Shown one piece after another: positions 1-7,577 of a DNA stretch of 42,885 nt. Under the pieces are notes generated by a model. It saw only the letters and a list, made by a program, of their open reading frames with translations. It ran no database searches and was not told where the DNA came from. Each line of letters begins with the position of its first letter. Within the stretch, counting starts at the first letter, position 1. The stretch covers positions 1 through 42,885 of the forward strand of contig JAICWX010000036.1 in NCBI GenBank assembly GCA_025934635.1, given 5' to 3'. Source of the stretch: Streptosporangiaceae bacterium (GTDB lineage Bacteria > Actinomycetota > Actinomycetes > Streptosporangiales > Streptosporangiaceae). Position numbers and translations under genes: made by a program.

Positions 1-131
1 CGGCCGGACTCCGCCACGCGACCGGCTTCTACGTGCTCACCCTGGCCGGCGACCGGATCTGCGCCATGACCCGCTTCGAGGCCAGCGTGCTGCCGTGGTT
101 CGGGCTACCGCGATCGCTCCCGGCCCGGTGA
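1..131 (+). CDS. ECF sigma factor, C-terminal fragment (5' end outside window)
   Basis: Reading from base 3, the window opens with 42 codons ending in TGA at 129-131. The residues YVLTLAGDRI, AMTRF and VLPWFGLPRSLPAR match almost residue for residue the C-terminus of the complete ECF sigma factor at 1842-2864 on the other strand. This is the end of the SnoaL-like domain that follows sigma regions 2 and 4 in SigG/SigX5-type factors. The two genes therefore look like paralogues, inverted relative to each other, about 1.7 kb apart. The codons differ at many third positions, so the copy is not brand new. Everything upstream is outside the window, so it cannot be told whether the gene is intact. 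Confidence 0.8.
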   Translation, partial: AGLRHATGFYVLTLAGDRICAMTRFEASVLPWFGLPRSLPAR

Positions 132-246
132 CCAGCCTTGGAGCAGCGATAGTGAGCAGCAGCGGTCCTGGCCGGGGAATGCGCCCGATTCCGGGACGCC
201 AGCTCGATACCGGTTAACGAAGATCGACCCCCGCGAGGAGGGCACC

Positions 247-489
247 ATGCATCCAGATATCCTGCGGCAGCTCGCCGCTGAGCACACCCGGGATCTGATT
301 ACCGAGGCCGGTGAGGCACGGCGGGCCCGTGAAGCCCGCCACCCCCAGCGGCGTCGGCTGGCAGCTCACCTGAGGCGGTCAACCCGGCCCCTCTCTGTCA
401 GACTGGCAGCGCGGCAGCCCGGGTCCCGCCAGGGACCCTGGATCCCGGTCACGCCGGCCGCGGACGGCCAGGCAGAGGCGTCCCGGTAG
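247..489 (+). CDS. Small conserved actinobacterial protein of unknown function
   Basis: An 80-residue protein starting MHPDILRQLAAEH, with a good ribosome-binding site (GAGGAGG) about 6 bases before the ATG. The first 35 residues are a charged Glu/Arg-rich amphipathic helix. The rest is Arg/Pro-rich and probably disordered. Small proteins opening with this MHPDIL-type helix are common next to unrelated genes in actinomycetes and have no known function. There is no signal peptide or membrane segment. It lies 52 bases before the RidA gene on the same strand and could be co-transcribed with it. Confidence 0.6.
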   Translation: MHPDILRQLAAEHTRDLITEAGEARRAREARHPQRRRLAAHLRRSTRPLSVRLAARQPGSRQGPWIPVTPAADGQAEASR

Positions 490-541
490 CCCTGACGAAA
501 AATCCAACGGCTCAGCACCTAAGGAAAGGAACTCACCGACC

Positions 542-919
542 ATGACACGTGACGCCGTTACCGGTGACCAGCTGCCAGCATCGGGCCTGCCGTTCTCGGT
601 GGCCGTGCGCGGCGGCGGGCTGCTTTTCCTGTCCGGGCAGGTGGCCCAGGACCCGGCCACCGGCAAGCTGGTCGACGGCGACATCGCCGAGCAGGCCGAC
701 CAGATCCTGCGCAACATCGCGGCGACTCTGGCGGCGATCGGCAAGGACCTGGACGACGTGATCCGGGTCGGGGTCTACCTGACCGACATGTCGCAGTTCG
801 GCGTGATGAACGAGGCGTACCGCAGGCACTTCGCCGAGCCCTACCCGGCCCGTACCGCGATCGGCGTGGCCGCCCTGCCGCTGGGCGCGGCGGTCGAGAT
901 GGATGTGGTGGTGGGCTGA
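542..919 (+). CDS. RidA family enamine/imine deaminase
   Basis: A 125-residue protein spanning the whole RidA/YjgF/UK114 family length. The family signature near the C-terminus is present: PARTAIGVAALP with the substrate-binding Arg at residue 104, and the conserved Glu at residue 119 in AVEMDVVV. FLSGQVAQDP in the N-terminal half is also typical. Family members form homotrimers in the cytoplasm and hydrolyse reactive enamine/imine intermediates released by PLP enzymes. The AAGGAAAGGA stretch before the ATG is a plausible ribosome-binding site. It may share a transcript with the small gene at 247-489. Some subfamily members have other jobs, so the substrate is not certain. Confidence 0.9.
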   Translation: MTRDAVTGDQLPASGLPFSVAVRGGGLLFLSGQVAQDPATGKLVDGDIAEQADQILRNIAATLAAIGKDLDDVIRVGVYLTDMSQFGVMNEAYRRHFAEPYPARTAIGVAALPLGAAVEMDVVVG

Positions 920-944
920 GGTCAGCGCCGGCGGGGCGCGTAGC

Positions 945-1781
945 TCAGGGCGCCGGCGTGCGGCCGACGCCGCCGTACAGGGAATCCGGCCGGCCAGCCG
1001 GCCGGGTGCCGGGGGCGGGCCTCCAGCCGGCGATCCAGACGACTCCCGGGTCGATGATCTCCATGCCGTCGAAGAACCGCTCGATCTCCGCTACCGGCCG
1101 GACGTGCATCTGCGCCGAAGCATTCCGGTAGACGTCCGTGACTTTCTCGACGGCCCCGTCCGGGTCGCGCTCCGGGGTGGCCGCGGTAATTCCGTGCGTG
1201 ATGGCCAGGTAGCTGCCCGGCGCGAGGTGATCGCGGTACCCCGCGATGACCTGATGCGGCTTCTCCTCATCCGGCACGAAATGCAGGGCGCACGCGCACA
1301 GCACGCCCACCGGCCGGGAGAAGTCGAGCCTGGCGAGCACCTCCGGGTGCCGGAGAATCTCCGCGGGCCGGCGCAGGTCGCCGAGCACGAAGCCGACTTT
1401 GTCGCGCGGCCCGAGCAGCGCCTGGCCGTGCGAGCAGACCACCGGGTCGTTGTCGACGTACACCACGCGGGCGTCCGGCGCGATCGCCTGCGCCATCTCG
1501 TGCACGCAGTCCTGGGTGGGCAGCCCCGCGCCGAGGTCGAGAAACTGGCGGATGCCCGCCTCGCCGGCCATGAAGCGGACCACGCGGCCGATGAACGACC
1601 TGTTGTCGCGGACCACGCCCGCGATGTCGGGGAGCGCTTCGAGCAGCCGCTGCGCGGCCTGCCGGTCGGCGGCGAAGTTGTCCTTCCCGCCGAGCATGTA
1701 GTCGTAGATCCGGGCGACGTTCGGCACCGATGCATCAACGCCGGCCGGTCCCGCGCCGTTTCCGCTCAACCGCGTCACCAC
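945..1781 (-). CDS. SAM-dependent methyltransferase, DUF574 (SAV2177) family
   Basis: A 278-residue protein matching the actinobacterial DUF574 family. After a short N-terminus comes the hallmark PNVARIYDYMLGGKDNFAAD (about residues 20-39). The SAM-binding glycine motif DLGAGLPTQ (about 82-90) and the acidic end of strand 2, VYVDNDPVV, follow. This is a Rossmann-fold class I methyltransferase. These proteins are numerous in actinomycetes and their substrates are generally unknown. The start is GTG at 1781, with a second GTG immediately after and AGG-containing sequence upstream. It lies 60 bases downstream of the ECF sigma gene on the same strand, so read-through from that gene is possible. 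Confidence 0.88.
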   Translation of the reverse strand: MVTRLSGNGAGPAGVDASVPNVARIYDYMLGGKDNFAADRQAAQRLLEALPDIAGVVRDNRSFIGRVVRFMAGEAGIRQFLDLGAGLPTQDCVHEMAQAIAPDARVVYVDNDPVVCSHGQALLGPRDKVGFVLGDLRRPAEILRHPEVLARLDFSRPVGVLCACALHFVPDEEKPHQVIAGYRDHLAPGSYLAITHGITAATPERDPDGAVEKVTDVYRNASAQMHVRPVAEIERFFDGMEIIDPGVVWIAGWRPAPGTRPAGRPDSLYGGVGRTPAP

Positions 1782-1841
1782 CTCGGTTCCTGAGCGATGC
1801 TAGCGCGTTCCGCCTCGCCTGCGGGCCACACGCGGCGCCGG

Positions 1842-2864
1842 CTACCGGGCCGGAAGCGACCGCGGCAGGCCGAACCACGGGAGCACGCTATTGTCGAAGC
1901 GGGTCATGGCGCTGATCCGGTCCCCGGCCAGGGTCAGCACGTACAGCCCGGCCCCGTGGCGGCGGCCGGCCGGGCCGCGCAGGTAGGCACCGAACGCCGG
2001 CTGGCCGTTGGCCCGGGCCGGAACCAGCTCGAACCGGCGGCCCGAGCCGAAGATGGCGGCGCTGAAGCGGGCCGCGGCGTCCCGGCCCTGGTACTCGAAC
2101 GGCATCGGCGGCATCGAGACGAAGACGTCGTCGGTCAGCAATGCCACCAGCGCGCCGATATCGGCCGACTCCCAGGCGCTGACGAACTTCGCCACGACCG
2201 CGTCCTCGGCGGGCGAGCCGGGGGCGGGAGCCGGCTCGGCGCCGGCGGTGGGTCCCGGCCGGCGCTGCAGGGTGGCGCGGGCCCGTTTGAGGGCGCTGGT
2301 GACCGATTCGGTGGTCGAGCCGAGCATGCCGGCCACCTCACTGGCACGGAACCCCAGGACGTCGCGCAGGACGAGCACGGCGAGCTGGCGGGGCGGCAGG
2401 ACCTGCAGGGCGGTCACGAAGGCCAGCGAGATGGCCTCGGTCTGCTCGTACCGGGCCTCCGGGCCGGGCAGGCCGCCGGCCGCGCCGGCGAGATGGTCGC
2501 CGGGATACGGCTCGAGCCAGGTGACCTCACCGAGCCGGGTCGGCTCGGGCCGTTCCACCCCGGGCACGTCCCACACCCGGGCCGGGCGGCGGCGGTCCGC
2601 GCGCAGCGTGTTCAGGCACCGGTTGGTGGCGATCCGGTACAGCCAGGTGCGGAGCGAGGCGCGTTCCTCGGCGAACCCGCCGAGGCCCTGCCAGGCGGCC
2701 AGCAGCGTGTCCTGCACGGCGTCCTCGGCGTCGGCGAAGGACCCGAGCATCCGGTAGCAGTGCACCTGCAGCTCCCGGCGGTGCGGCTCGGTCAGTTCCC
2801 GGAACGCCTCGCCGTCCCCGGTCCGCGCCCTCGCGATCAGGTCAGCTCCCGCCCGCCCCACCAC
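1842..2864 (-). CDS. ECF RNA polymerase sigma factor with C-terminal SnoaL-like domain (SigG/SigX5 type)
   Basis: About 340 residues from GTG at 2864 (GTG at 2861 is equally possible), with an AGAGGTGA ribosome-binding site just upstream. Sigma region 2 is clear (HCYRMLGSFADAEDAVQDT and SLRTWLYRIATNRCLN). Region 4 follows (LPPRQLAVLVLRDVLGF, then SEVAGMLGSTTESVTSALK as the helix-turn-helix). The last roughly 130 residues form a SnoaL/NTF2-like domain, which in this class tunes sigma activity in place of a membrane anti-sigma factor. No anti-sigma gene is adjacent. The gene is divergent from the RibD/DHFR-like reductase at 3024, a natural target candidate. The frame stays open far upstream over the divergent gene, which is a high-GC artefact. 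Its C-terminus is nearly identical to the fragment at 1-131. Confidence 0.9.
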   Translation of the reverse strand: MVGRAGADLIARARTGDGEAFRELTEPHRRELQVHCYRMLGSFADAEDAVQDTLLAAWQGLGGFAEERASLRTWLYRIATNRCLNTLRADRRRPARVWDVPGVERPEPTRLGEVTWLEPYPGDHLAGAAGGLPGPEARYEQTEAISLAFVTALQVLPPRQLAVLVLRDVLGFRASEVAGMLGSTTESVTSALKRARATLQRRPGPTAGAEPAPAPGSPAEDAVVAKFVSAWESADIGALVALLTDDVFVSMPPMPFEYQGRDAAARFSAAIFGSGRRFELVPARANGQPAFGAYLRGPAGRRHGAGLYVLTLAGDRISAMTRFDNSVLPWFGLPRSLPAR

Positions 2865-2899
2865 ATCACCTCTTACCGTGCCGATGCCGCTTTCCCATC

Positions 2900-2911
2900 G
2901 TGTACGTACAC
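2900..2911. promoter_or_regulatory. Perfect 12-bp palindrome in the divergent ECF sigma / reductase intergenic region
   Basis: GTGTACGTACAC reads the same on both strands. It lies 36 bases before the sigma-factor start and 113 bases before the reductase start, as expected for an operator serving either gene. No matching regulator is identified nearby. Confidence 0.45.
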
Positions 2912-2982
2912 CGCGCGCGGGGCGAACTGGGCGGTCCGGAGACGACCAGTTCCTGGACGTCGCGGTGTATCCATCACCGGCG

Positions 2983-2999
2983 GCCCGGACGGTCCGGGC
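2983..2999. promoter_or_regulatory. 17-bp dyad upstream of the RibD/DHFR-like reductase
   Basis: GCCCGGAC and GTCCGGGC face each other around one central G, 24 bases before the ATG at 3024. It could be an operator or an mRNA hairpin ahead of the AAGGAG ribosome-binding site at 3011-3016. Confidence 0.35.
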
Positions 3000-3023
3000 G
3001 TCGGTCAGCAAAGGAGAAGTGAG

Positions 3024-3602
3024 ATGGGGAAGATCGTGATCACCACCAACACCTCGCTCGACGGGGTCGTGCAGGACCCGGACGGCAAGGAAGGCTTCCG
3101 GCTCGGCGGCTGGTTCGACCGGTCCGGGGGCGAGGACCTCGGAGCCTGGGCCAGGCACGAGACGGACGAGACGCTGGCCGCCGAGGCCCTGCTGCTGGGC
3201 CGTCGCAGCGACGAGTGGTTCGCCGCGCGGTGGGCCGCCCGGACCGGCGAGTGGGCGGACAAGCTGAACCGCATGCCCAAGTATGTCGTGTCCTCGACCA
3301 TCCGCGAGCCCAGGTGGGCCAACTCGACCGTCCTGACGGGCGGCGTCGTGGCGGAGGTCGCGAAGCTGAAGCAGGAGCTGGCCGGGGAGATCCTGGTCTA
3401 CGCCAGCTACCAGCTCGGGCGGACGCTGATCGAGCACGACCTGGTCGACGAGCTGCGGCTGGTCGTCTTCCCGGTCGTGCTCGGGGACGGCGAACGCCTG
3501 TTCGGCCCGGCCGGGGGCTCCAAGGCGTTGCGCCTGACGGGCGCCCGGACCATCGGCCGCGGCCTGGCCTTGCTCACCTACCAGGCCGTCCGGGACGCCT
3601 AG
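3024..3602 (+). CDS. Dihydrofolate reductase family protein (RibD C-terminal domain)
   Basis: A 192-residue protein from ATG at 3024 with a strong AAGGAG site 8 bases upstream. The opening KIVITTNTSLDGVVQDP, LLLGRRSDEWFAARW, KYVVSST and the C-terminal LVDELRLVVFPVVLGDGERLF are the usual blocks of the RibD_C/DHFR-like fold that binds NADPH. Family members are cytosolic reductases of mostly unknown substrate. True folate or riboflavin roles are usually carried by other paralogues. It is divergent from an ECF sigma factor with a SnoaL domain. ECF factors of this kind are often neighboured by small stress- or detoxification-type enzymes, so control by that sigma factor is likely but inferred. Confidence 0.85.
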   Translation: MGKIVITTNTSLDGVVQDPDGKEGFRLGGWFDRSGGEDLGAWARHETDETLAAEALLLGRRSDEWFAARWAARTGEWADKLNRMPKYVVSSTIREPRWANSTVLTGGVVAEVAKLKQELAGEILVYASYQLGRTLIEHDLVDELRLVVFPVVLGDGERLFGPAGGSKALRLTGARTIGRGLALLTYQAVRDA

Positions 3603-3621
3603 CGCGAAGAGCCGCTCGTAC

Positions 3622-3633
3622 TAGTCTGGCCAG
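3622..3633 (+). promoter_or_regulatory. Possible leaderless promoter -10 element for mftF
   Basis: TAGTCT (3622-3627) fits the actinobacterial TAnnnT -10 pattern and ends 6 bases before the GTG start of mftF. No Shine-Dalgarno sequence is visible, so a leaderless transcript starting at or beside the GTG is plausible. No convincing -35 box is seen. Confidence 0.4.
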
Positions 3634-5145
3634 GTGCCGGAGGGAACCAGGACGCGCGGGCCAGGTGGCGGGGAGACCCTGGCCGGGCCGGGTGAGGACC
3701 TGGTCCCGGCGGGGTTCCGGCTGCGGCCTGACCCGGGGGTGCGCGCGCTGGCGGGCGGGACGGTGATCACGGGCGGCTTCCCGCTGCGGGTGCTGCGGCT
3801 GAGCCCGGCCGGGAGGCGGCACGTGGACGGCTGGTGGTCGGGCACACCCGTCTCCGGCGGCCGCAAGGCCCGCGCGCTGGCCCGGCGGCTGCTCGATACC
3901 GGGATGGCCCATCCCGTGCCCGGCGGCCTGCCCGGCGGCCCGGGCCCGGATGCGGTGACGGTAGTCATCCCGGTCCGCGACCGGGCCGCCGAGCTGGCCC
4001 GGTGCCTGGCCGGGCTGGCCGGGGACCTGGCGGGCGGGACGCGGGTCATCGTGGCCGACGACGGTTCCGCGGACCCGGCCGCCGTCCGCCGGGCGGCCGT
4101 CGCCGCCGGGGCGCAGGTGGTGGCGCGCCCGGTGAACGGCGGCCCCGCGGCGGCCAGGAACTCCGGGCTGGCGGCGGCGCGGACGCCGCTGGTGGCGTTC
4201 CTCGACTCGGACTGCGTGCCGGCCCCGGGCTGGCTGGACGCGCTGCTGCCGCACTTCGGCGACCCGGCCGTGGGCGCGGCCGCGCCGCGCATCGTGCCGC
4301 ATGAGGCCGGCCCGGGCTGGCTGGCGCGGTACGAGGGGGCGAGCTCCACCCTGGACATGGGGCAGCGGCCCAGCATCGTCCGGCCCGGATCGCGCGTCCC
4401 GTACGTCCCCGGCGCCGCCCTGGTGGTCCGCCGGGACGCCGCCGGGGCCGGTTTCGCCGAGGACATGCAGGTGGGGGAGGACGTCGACTTCGTCTGGCGG
4501 CTCGGCGATGCGGGCTGGCGGGTGCGCTACGAGCCCGCGGCCGTGATGGGGCACCAGCACCGGGTCCGGCTGCGCCCGTGGTTCGCCCGCCGCCGGGACT
4601 ACGGGACGTCCGCGGCCGCGCTCGAGTTGCGGCATCCCGGTACGGTCCGCCCGCTCTACGCGTCGGCCTGGACCGCGGCGGCCTGGCTGGCCGCGGCGCT
4701 CGGCCATCCGGCCGCGGGGGCGGTGGTCACCGGGACCGGGACCGCCCTGCTGGCCCGGCGGCTGGCGCAGGTCACCGGCGAGCCGTGGCCGCGCCCGGCC
4801 GGCTCGGCTGCCTGGCGGCTGGCGGCCCGGCAGGCCGGCGGCGGGACCCTGGCGGCGGCCCGGCCGCTGGGCAGCGCGCTGTCGCGGGCCTGGTGGCCGG
4901 CCGCCCTGCCGGCCGCGGTCGCGGTGCGGCGGCTGCGGCTCCCGCTGGCGGCGCTGGCCCTGGCGCCGCCGCTGCTCGACTGGCTGGACCGCAGGCCGCC
5001 GCTGGACCCGGCCCGGTACGTGGCCGCCCGGCTGCTGGACGACGCCGCCTACTGCCTGGGTGTCTGGCAGGGATGCGCCGAACGGGGGACCGTCCAGCCG
5101 CTGCTGCCCCTGCTACGCGCCCGCGGCCAGGCCAGCCGGCCTTAG
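3634..5145 (+). CDS. mftF: Mycofactocin glycosyltransferase MftF (GT2 family)
   Basis: A 503-residue protein that resembles mycobacterial MftF (Rv0696) from end to end, judged from memory of that sequence. The N-terminal MftF-specific segment includes RLRPDPGVRALAGG and a GGFPLRVLRLSPAGR block (about 30-62). The GT-A catalytic domain follows: VTVVIPVRDR (108-117), ADDGS (141-145), GPAAARNSGLAAA (170-182) and the metal-binding FLDSD with DSD at 191-193. The acceptor-side acid motif VGEDVDFVWRL lies at 280-290. The Ala/Leu-rich C-terminal half suggests membrane association. MftF adds a beta-1,4-glucose chain to the redox cofactor premycofactocin. It is convergent with mftD, 6 bases apart, not in the usual mftABCDEF order. 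No precursor or radical-SAM gene is in the window. Confidence 0.93.
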   Translation: MPEGTRTRGPGGGETLAGPGEDLVPAGFRLRPDPGVRALAGGTVITGGFPLRVLRLSPAGRRHVDGWWSGTPVSGGRKARALARRLLDTGMAHPVPGGLPGGPGPDAVTVVIPVRDRAAELARCLAGLAGDLAGGTRVIVADDGSADPAAVRRAAVAAGAQVVARPVNGGPAAARNSGLAAARTPLVAFLDSDCVPAPGWLDALLPHFGDPAVGAAAPRIVPHEAGPGWLARYEGASSTLDMGQRPSIVRPGSRVPYVPGAALVVRRDAAGAGFAEDMQVGEDVDFVWRLGDAGWRVRYEPAAVMGHQHRVRLRPWFARRRDYGTSAAALELRHPGTVRPLYASAWTAAAWLAAALGHPAAGAVVTGTGTALLARRLAQVTGEPWPRPAGSAAWRLAARQAGGGTLAAARPLGSALSRAWWPAALPAAVAVRRLRLPLAALALAPPLLDWLDRRPPLDPARYVAARLLDDAAYCLGVWQGCAERGTVQPLLPLLRARGQASRP

Positions 5146-5151
5146 CCGCTC

Positions 5152-6333
5152 CTATTTATGCAGCCCCCGGCTGAACTCGGCCGGCACGATGACGTCGTCC
5201 GGGGTCAGCTCGCCGATGGAGGCGTGGCCCAGTGCGAGCAGCGTGGAGTCGATGCCGCCGCGGAGCACGTCGAAGACGTTCCGCACCCCGGCCGAGCCGT
5301 TGGCGGCCAGGCCCCACAGGTAGGCGCGGCCGATCATCACCGCCCGGGCGCCGAGCGCCACCGCCTTGACCACGTCGCTGCCGCGCCGGATCCCGCCGTC
5401 GAGCAGCACCTCGACCTGGCCGCCGACGGCGCCGGCCACCCCGGGCAGCGCCCGGATCGAGGCGGGGGTGCCGTCCAGGTTGTTGCCGCCGTGGTTGGAC
5501 ACCGAGATCGCGGTGGCCCCGGCGTCGATCGCGCGGCGGGCGTCGTCGGGGCGCATCACGCCCTTGACCATGAACGGGCCGCCCCACTGCTCCCGCAGCC
5601 AGGCGATGTCCTCCCAGGTGGGCGGGGGAGTCTGCATCCACTCGCCGTAGACGCCGAAGAAGGTCGGGGCCGGCTCGCCCGGGACGCCCATGTTCGGCAC
5701 GGTCAGGTCGGGCAGGCCGCCGTGGGCGAGCCAGTCCCGGACGTAGCCGGGCCTGGTGATGCCTTCCGGCGCGAGGCGGATCAGCGCCCGCAGGTCGATC
5801 TTCTCCGGGATCGCGGGGCTGCCCCAGTCCCGGCCGTTGGCGAACGACCAGTCCAGGGTGACGATGAGGCCCTTGGCGCCGGCCTGCCGGGCCCGCTCGG
5901 TCCGCTGGATCATCTGGTCCTTGCTGCCCGACCAGTAGGTCTGGAAGAACAGCTTGGGGTTGACCTCCGCCACGGCTTCGACGCCCATGCTGCCGAACGA
6001 GCTCAGGCCCATCGCCGTCCCGGCCTCGGCGGTGCCGCGCGCCACCCCGACCTCGCCGTCCGGGTGCACGGCCTGCACGCCGGTCGGGGACGCGATCACC
6101 GGCAGCGCGATGTCCTGCCCGAGCACCGAGGTGGCCAGGTCCCGGGCCGCGGGCAGGTCCGCGATGTGCGGCGGCGCGAACCGCAGCTCGCTGAACGCGG
6201 CCACGTTGTCCTGGAGCGTCACGCCCTTCTCGGACCCGGCTACCAGCGCCATGTACACCGATCGCGGCAGCCGCCGCCGGGCCCTCCTGCGCGCCTCCTC
6301 GACCGTCTCGAACCACTCACGTGTGCTTGCCAT
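5152..6333 (-). CDS. mftD: Premycofactocin synthase MftD (FMN-dependent oxidoreductase)
   Basis: 393 residues from ATG at 6333. This start is chosen because family similarity begins at REWFETVEEARRRA and a GAGGGA ribosome-binding site precedes it. An upstream in-frame ATG would add 20 unrelated residues. The TIM-barrel fold of the FMN-dependent alpha-hydroxy-acid dehydrogenase superfamily is evident: FMN-phosphate loops LLDGGIRRGSD (310-320) and GRAYLWGLAANG, catalytic His281 in SVSNHGGNNLDGTP, Lys257 in FMVKGVM. It is very close to M. tuberculosis Rv0694, formerly called LldD1. MftD oxidatively deaminates the cyclised Val-Tyr intermediate to give premycofactocin. The presence of MftD and MftF says the organism makes mycofactocin. 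The genes for the peptide (MftA), chaperone (MftB), radical SAM enzyme (MftC) and peptidase (MftE) must lie elsewhere. Confidence 0.94.
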   Translation of the reverse strand: MASTREWFETVEEARRRARRRLPRSVYMALVAGSEKGVTLQDNVAAFSELRFAPPHIADLPAARDLATSVLGQDIALPVIASPTGVQAVHPDGEVGVARGTAEAGTAMGLSSFGSMGVEAVAEVNPKLFFQTYWSGSKDQMIQRTERARQAGAKGLIVTLDWSFANGRDWGSPAIPEKIDLRALIRLAPEGITRPGYVRDWLAHGGLPDLTVPNMGVPGEPAPTFFGVYGEWMQTPPPTWEDIAWLREQWGGPFMVKGVMRPDDARRAIDAGATAISVSNHGGNNLDGTPASIRALPGVAGAVGGQVEVLLDGGIRRGSDVVKAVALGARAVMIGRAYLWGLAANGSAGVRNVFDVLRGGIDSTLLALGHASIGELTPDDVIVPAEFSRGLHK

Positions 6334-6398
6334 CGGTTCCCTCGCGCTGACTGGATGCCTGCCGCGCTGCACGGCATCCCGCCATTTTGACACTCGGT

Positions 6399-6436
6399 GC
6401 CGTAAAGATCCAGCCCCCCTGGGCCGTAAGATCCAC
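6399..6436. promoter_or_regulatory. Direct repeat in the mftD / methyltransferase divergent promoter region
   Basis: GCCGTAAAGATCCA (starting 6399) and GCCGTAAGATCCA (starting 6424) are near-identical copies 25 bases apart. Both lie between mftD and the methyltransferase. The second contains TAAGAT (6427-6432), a -10-like element 8 bases before the methyltransferase ATG. TTGACA occurs at 6387-6392, but its spacing to either -10-like element is not standard. Confidence 0.35.
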
Positions 6437-6440
6437 GTTC

Positions 6441-7034
6441 ATGTCCTCCCAGGGCGCCGGTCCCGTGCCTGACGGCCATCCGGACCGGGTCCGGTGGAAC
6501 GCCAGGTACGCGGCCAGGTCCGGGCGGTCCTTCCCGCCTCATCCGCTGGCGGTCCGGGCCCTGGCCCTCGGCCGGCCGGACGGCCCGGTGGCCGACCTGG
6601 CCTGCGGGCCGTCCGGCAGCGCGCTGCTGGCGGCGGAGCGCGGCTGCCGGGTCACCGCGGTGGACGTCTCGGAGGTGGCGCTCGGGCTGCTCGGCGACGA
6701 GGCGCGCCGTCGCGGGCTCGGCCACCTGATCACTGTGCTGCATGCGGACCTGGCGGCCTGGTCGCCGGAACCGCGCTCGTACGCCGTGGTGCTGTGTACC
6801 CGGTTCTGGCTCCCGGCGGCCTTCACCGCGGCGGCCGGCGCGGTCGCCGACGGCGGCCTGCTGGCCTGGCAGGCCTACACCGCCGGGGGACGCCAGGCGC
6901 ATCCCGGCCTGGACCCGCGCTGGTGCCTGGCGCCGGGGGAGCCGGCCTCCCTCCTGCCGGCCGGCTTCACCCTCCTGGACCAGGACGAGGTTCCCGGCCG
7001 CGGCCAGCGCCTGATGCTGGCCCGGCGGGCCTAG
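6441..7034 (+). CDS. Class I SAM-dependent methyltransferase
   Basis: 197 residues from ATG at 6441. The upstream in-frame extension is rejected because the conserved part begins at RWNARYAARSG. VADLACGPSGSALLAAERG is motif I, where SAM binds, VTAVDVSEVAL carries the acidic residue at the end of strand 2, and LHADLAAW is the next loop. The shape is that of small thiopurine/tellurite-type or generic type-11 methyltransferases, but no substrate can be assigned. It is divergent from mftD. Its stop codon overlaps that of the convergent DinB gene (7031-7034). No Shine-Dalgarno sequence is apparent, and a -10-like TAAGAT lies 8 bases before the ATG, so it may be leaderless. Confidence 0.85.
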   Translation: MSSQGAGPVPDGHPDRVRWNARYAARSGRSFPPHPLAVRALALGRPDGPVADLACGPSGSALLAAERGCRVTAVDVSEVALGLLGDEARRRGLGHLITVLHADLAAWSPEPRSYAVVLCTRFWLPAAFTAAAGAVADGGLLAWQAYTAGGRQAHPGLDPRWCLAPGEPASLLPAGFTLLDQDEVPGRGQRLMLARRA

Positions 7035-7576
7035 CCTCCCAGCGCGGCCCGGTGCGCGAACAGGTCCCTGAGCAGGCCAGCCTCGGCGCCGTGGTGAACC
7101 ACCTCGTCCAGCACGTGCAGCGCCAGGTCCACCCTGCTCGATTCGGCGTAGGGGCCCCACGACGGGCCGAGCGGCGCCGCCCATCCGTCCGGGCTGAGCC
7201 CGGCCATCCCGGCGCGCCAGGCGCGGTAATGCCCGTCCAGGAAGCCCGGCACCGCGTCCGCGGCGGGCGGGAAGCTGATCCGGGCCGTGGTGCGGGTCCC
7301 GTCCCCGAACAGCCGGCTGGCGAACCCGCCGACCGCCATCGCGCCCAGGTGGCCGAGCCGCCAGGCGATGGTGGTGACCGGCGCCGGGTCGGGGGCGGGG
7401 CCGCCGCCTCCGCCGCCGTCGAGCCGCCACCGTCCCCGCTCGTCCTGGCGCAGCGACCAGCAGCCCGGCACCGGCTCCCAGAAGTACTCCTCGTCGGTCA
7501 GCCCGCTGAGCCGCCCGGTCAGCCGGCCCCACACGTAATCGAAGGCCGTGATCAGCGACCCCCCGGTTCCCTCCAT
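7031..7576 (-). CDS. DinB-family protein
   Basis: 181 residues from ATG at 7576, one base after the stop of the VWA gene. A TTG at 7588 would overlap that gene and is less attractive. The DinB_2 four-helix fold is suggested by FDYVWGRLTGRLSGLTDEEY at the start, the helix TTIAWRLGHLGAMAVGGF, and the C-terminal LALHVLDEVVHHGAEAGLL with its HHGAE metal-site motif. DinB-like proteins are metal-binding and include mycothiol- and bacillithiol-dependent transferases. The function of this one is unknown. It is the last gene of the SWIM/MoxR/VWA operon by position, though it may simply be translationally coupled. It overlaps the convergent methyltransferase at the stop codon. Confidence 0.8.
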   Translation of the reverse strand: MEGTGGSLITAFDYVWGRLTGRLSGLTDEEYFWEPVPGCWSLRQDERGRWRLDGGGGGGPAPDPAPVTTIAWRLGHLGAMAVGGFASRLFGDGTRTTARISFPPAADAVPGFLDGHYRAWRAGMAGLSPDGWAAPLGPSWGPYAESSRVDLALHVLDEVVHHGAEAGLLRDLFAHRAALGG

Positions 7577-7577
7577 T

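Noticed and set aside
1797..3023. Upstream extension of the DHFR-like gene
   Set aside because: The frame is open for 409 codons but runs antisense through the ECF sigma gene. The strong ribosome-binding site and family start are at 3024.
3603..7034. Mycofactocin precursor peptide mftA
   Set aside because: I looked for a short ORF ending in a conserved Cys-Gly-Val-Tyr type tail on both strands near mftD and mftF and saw none.
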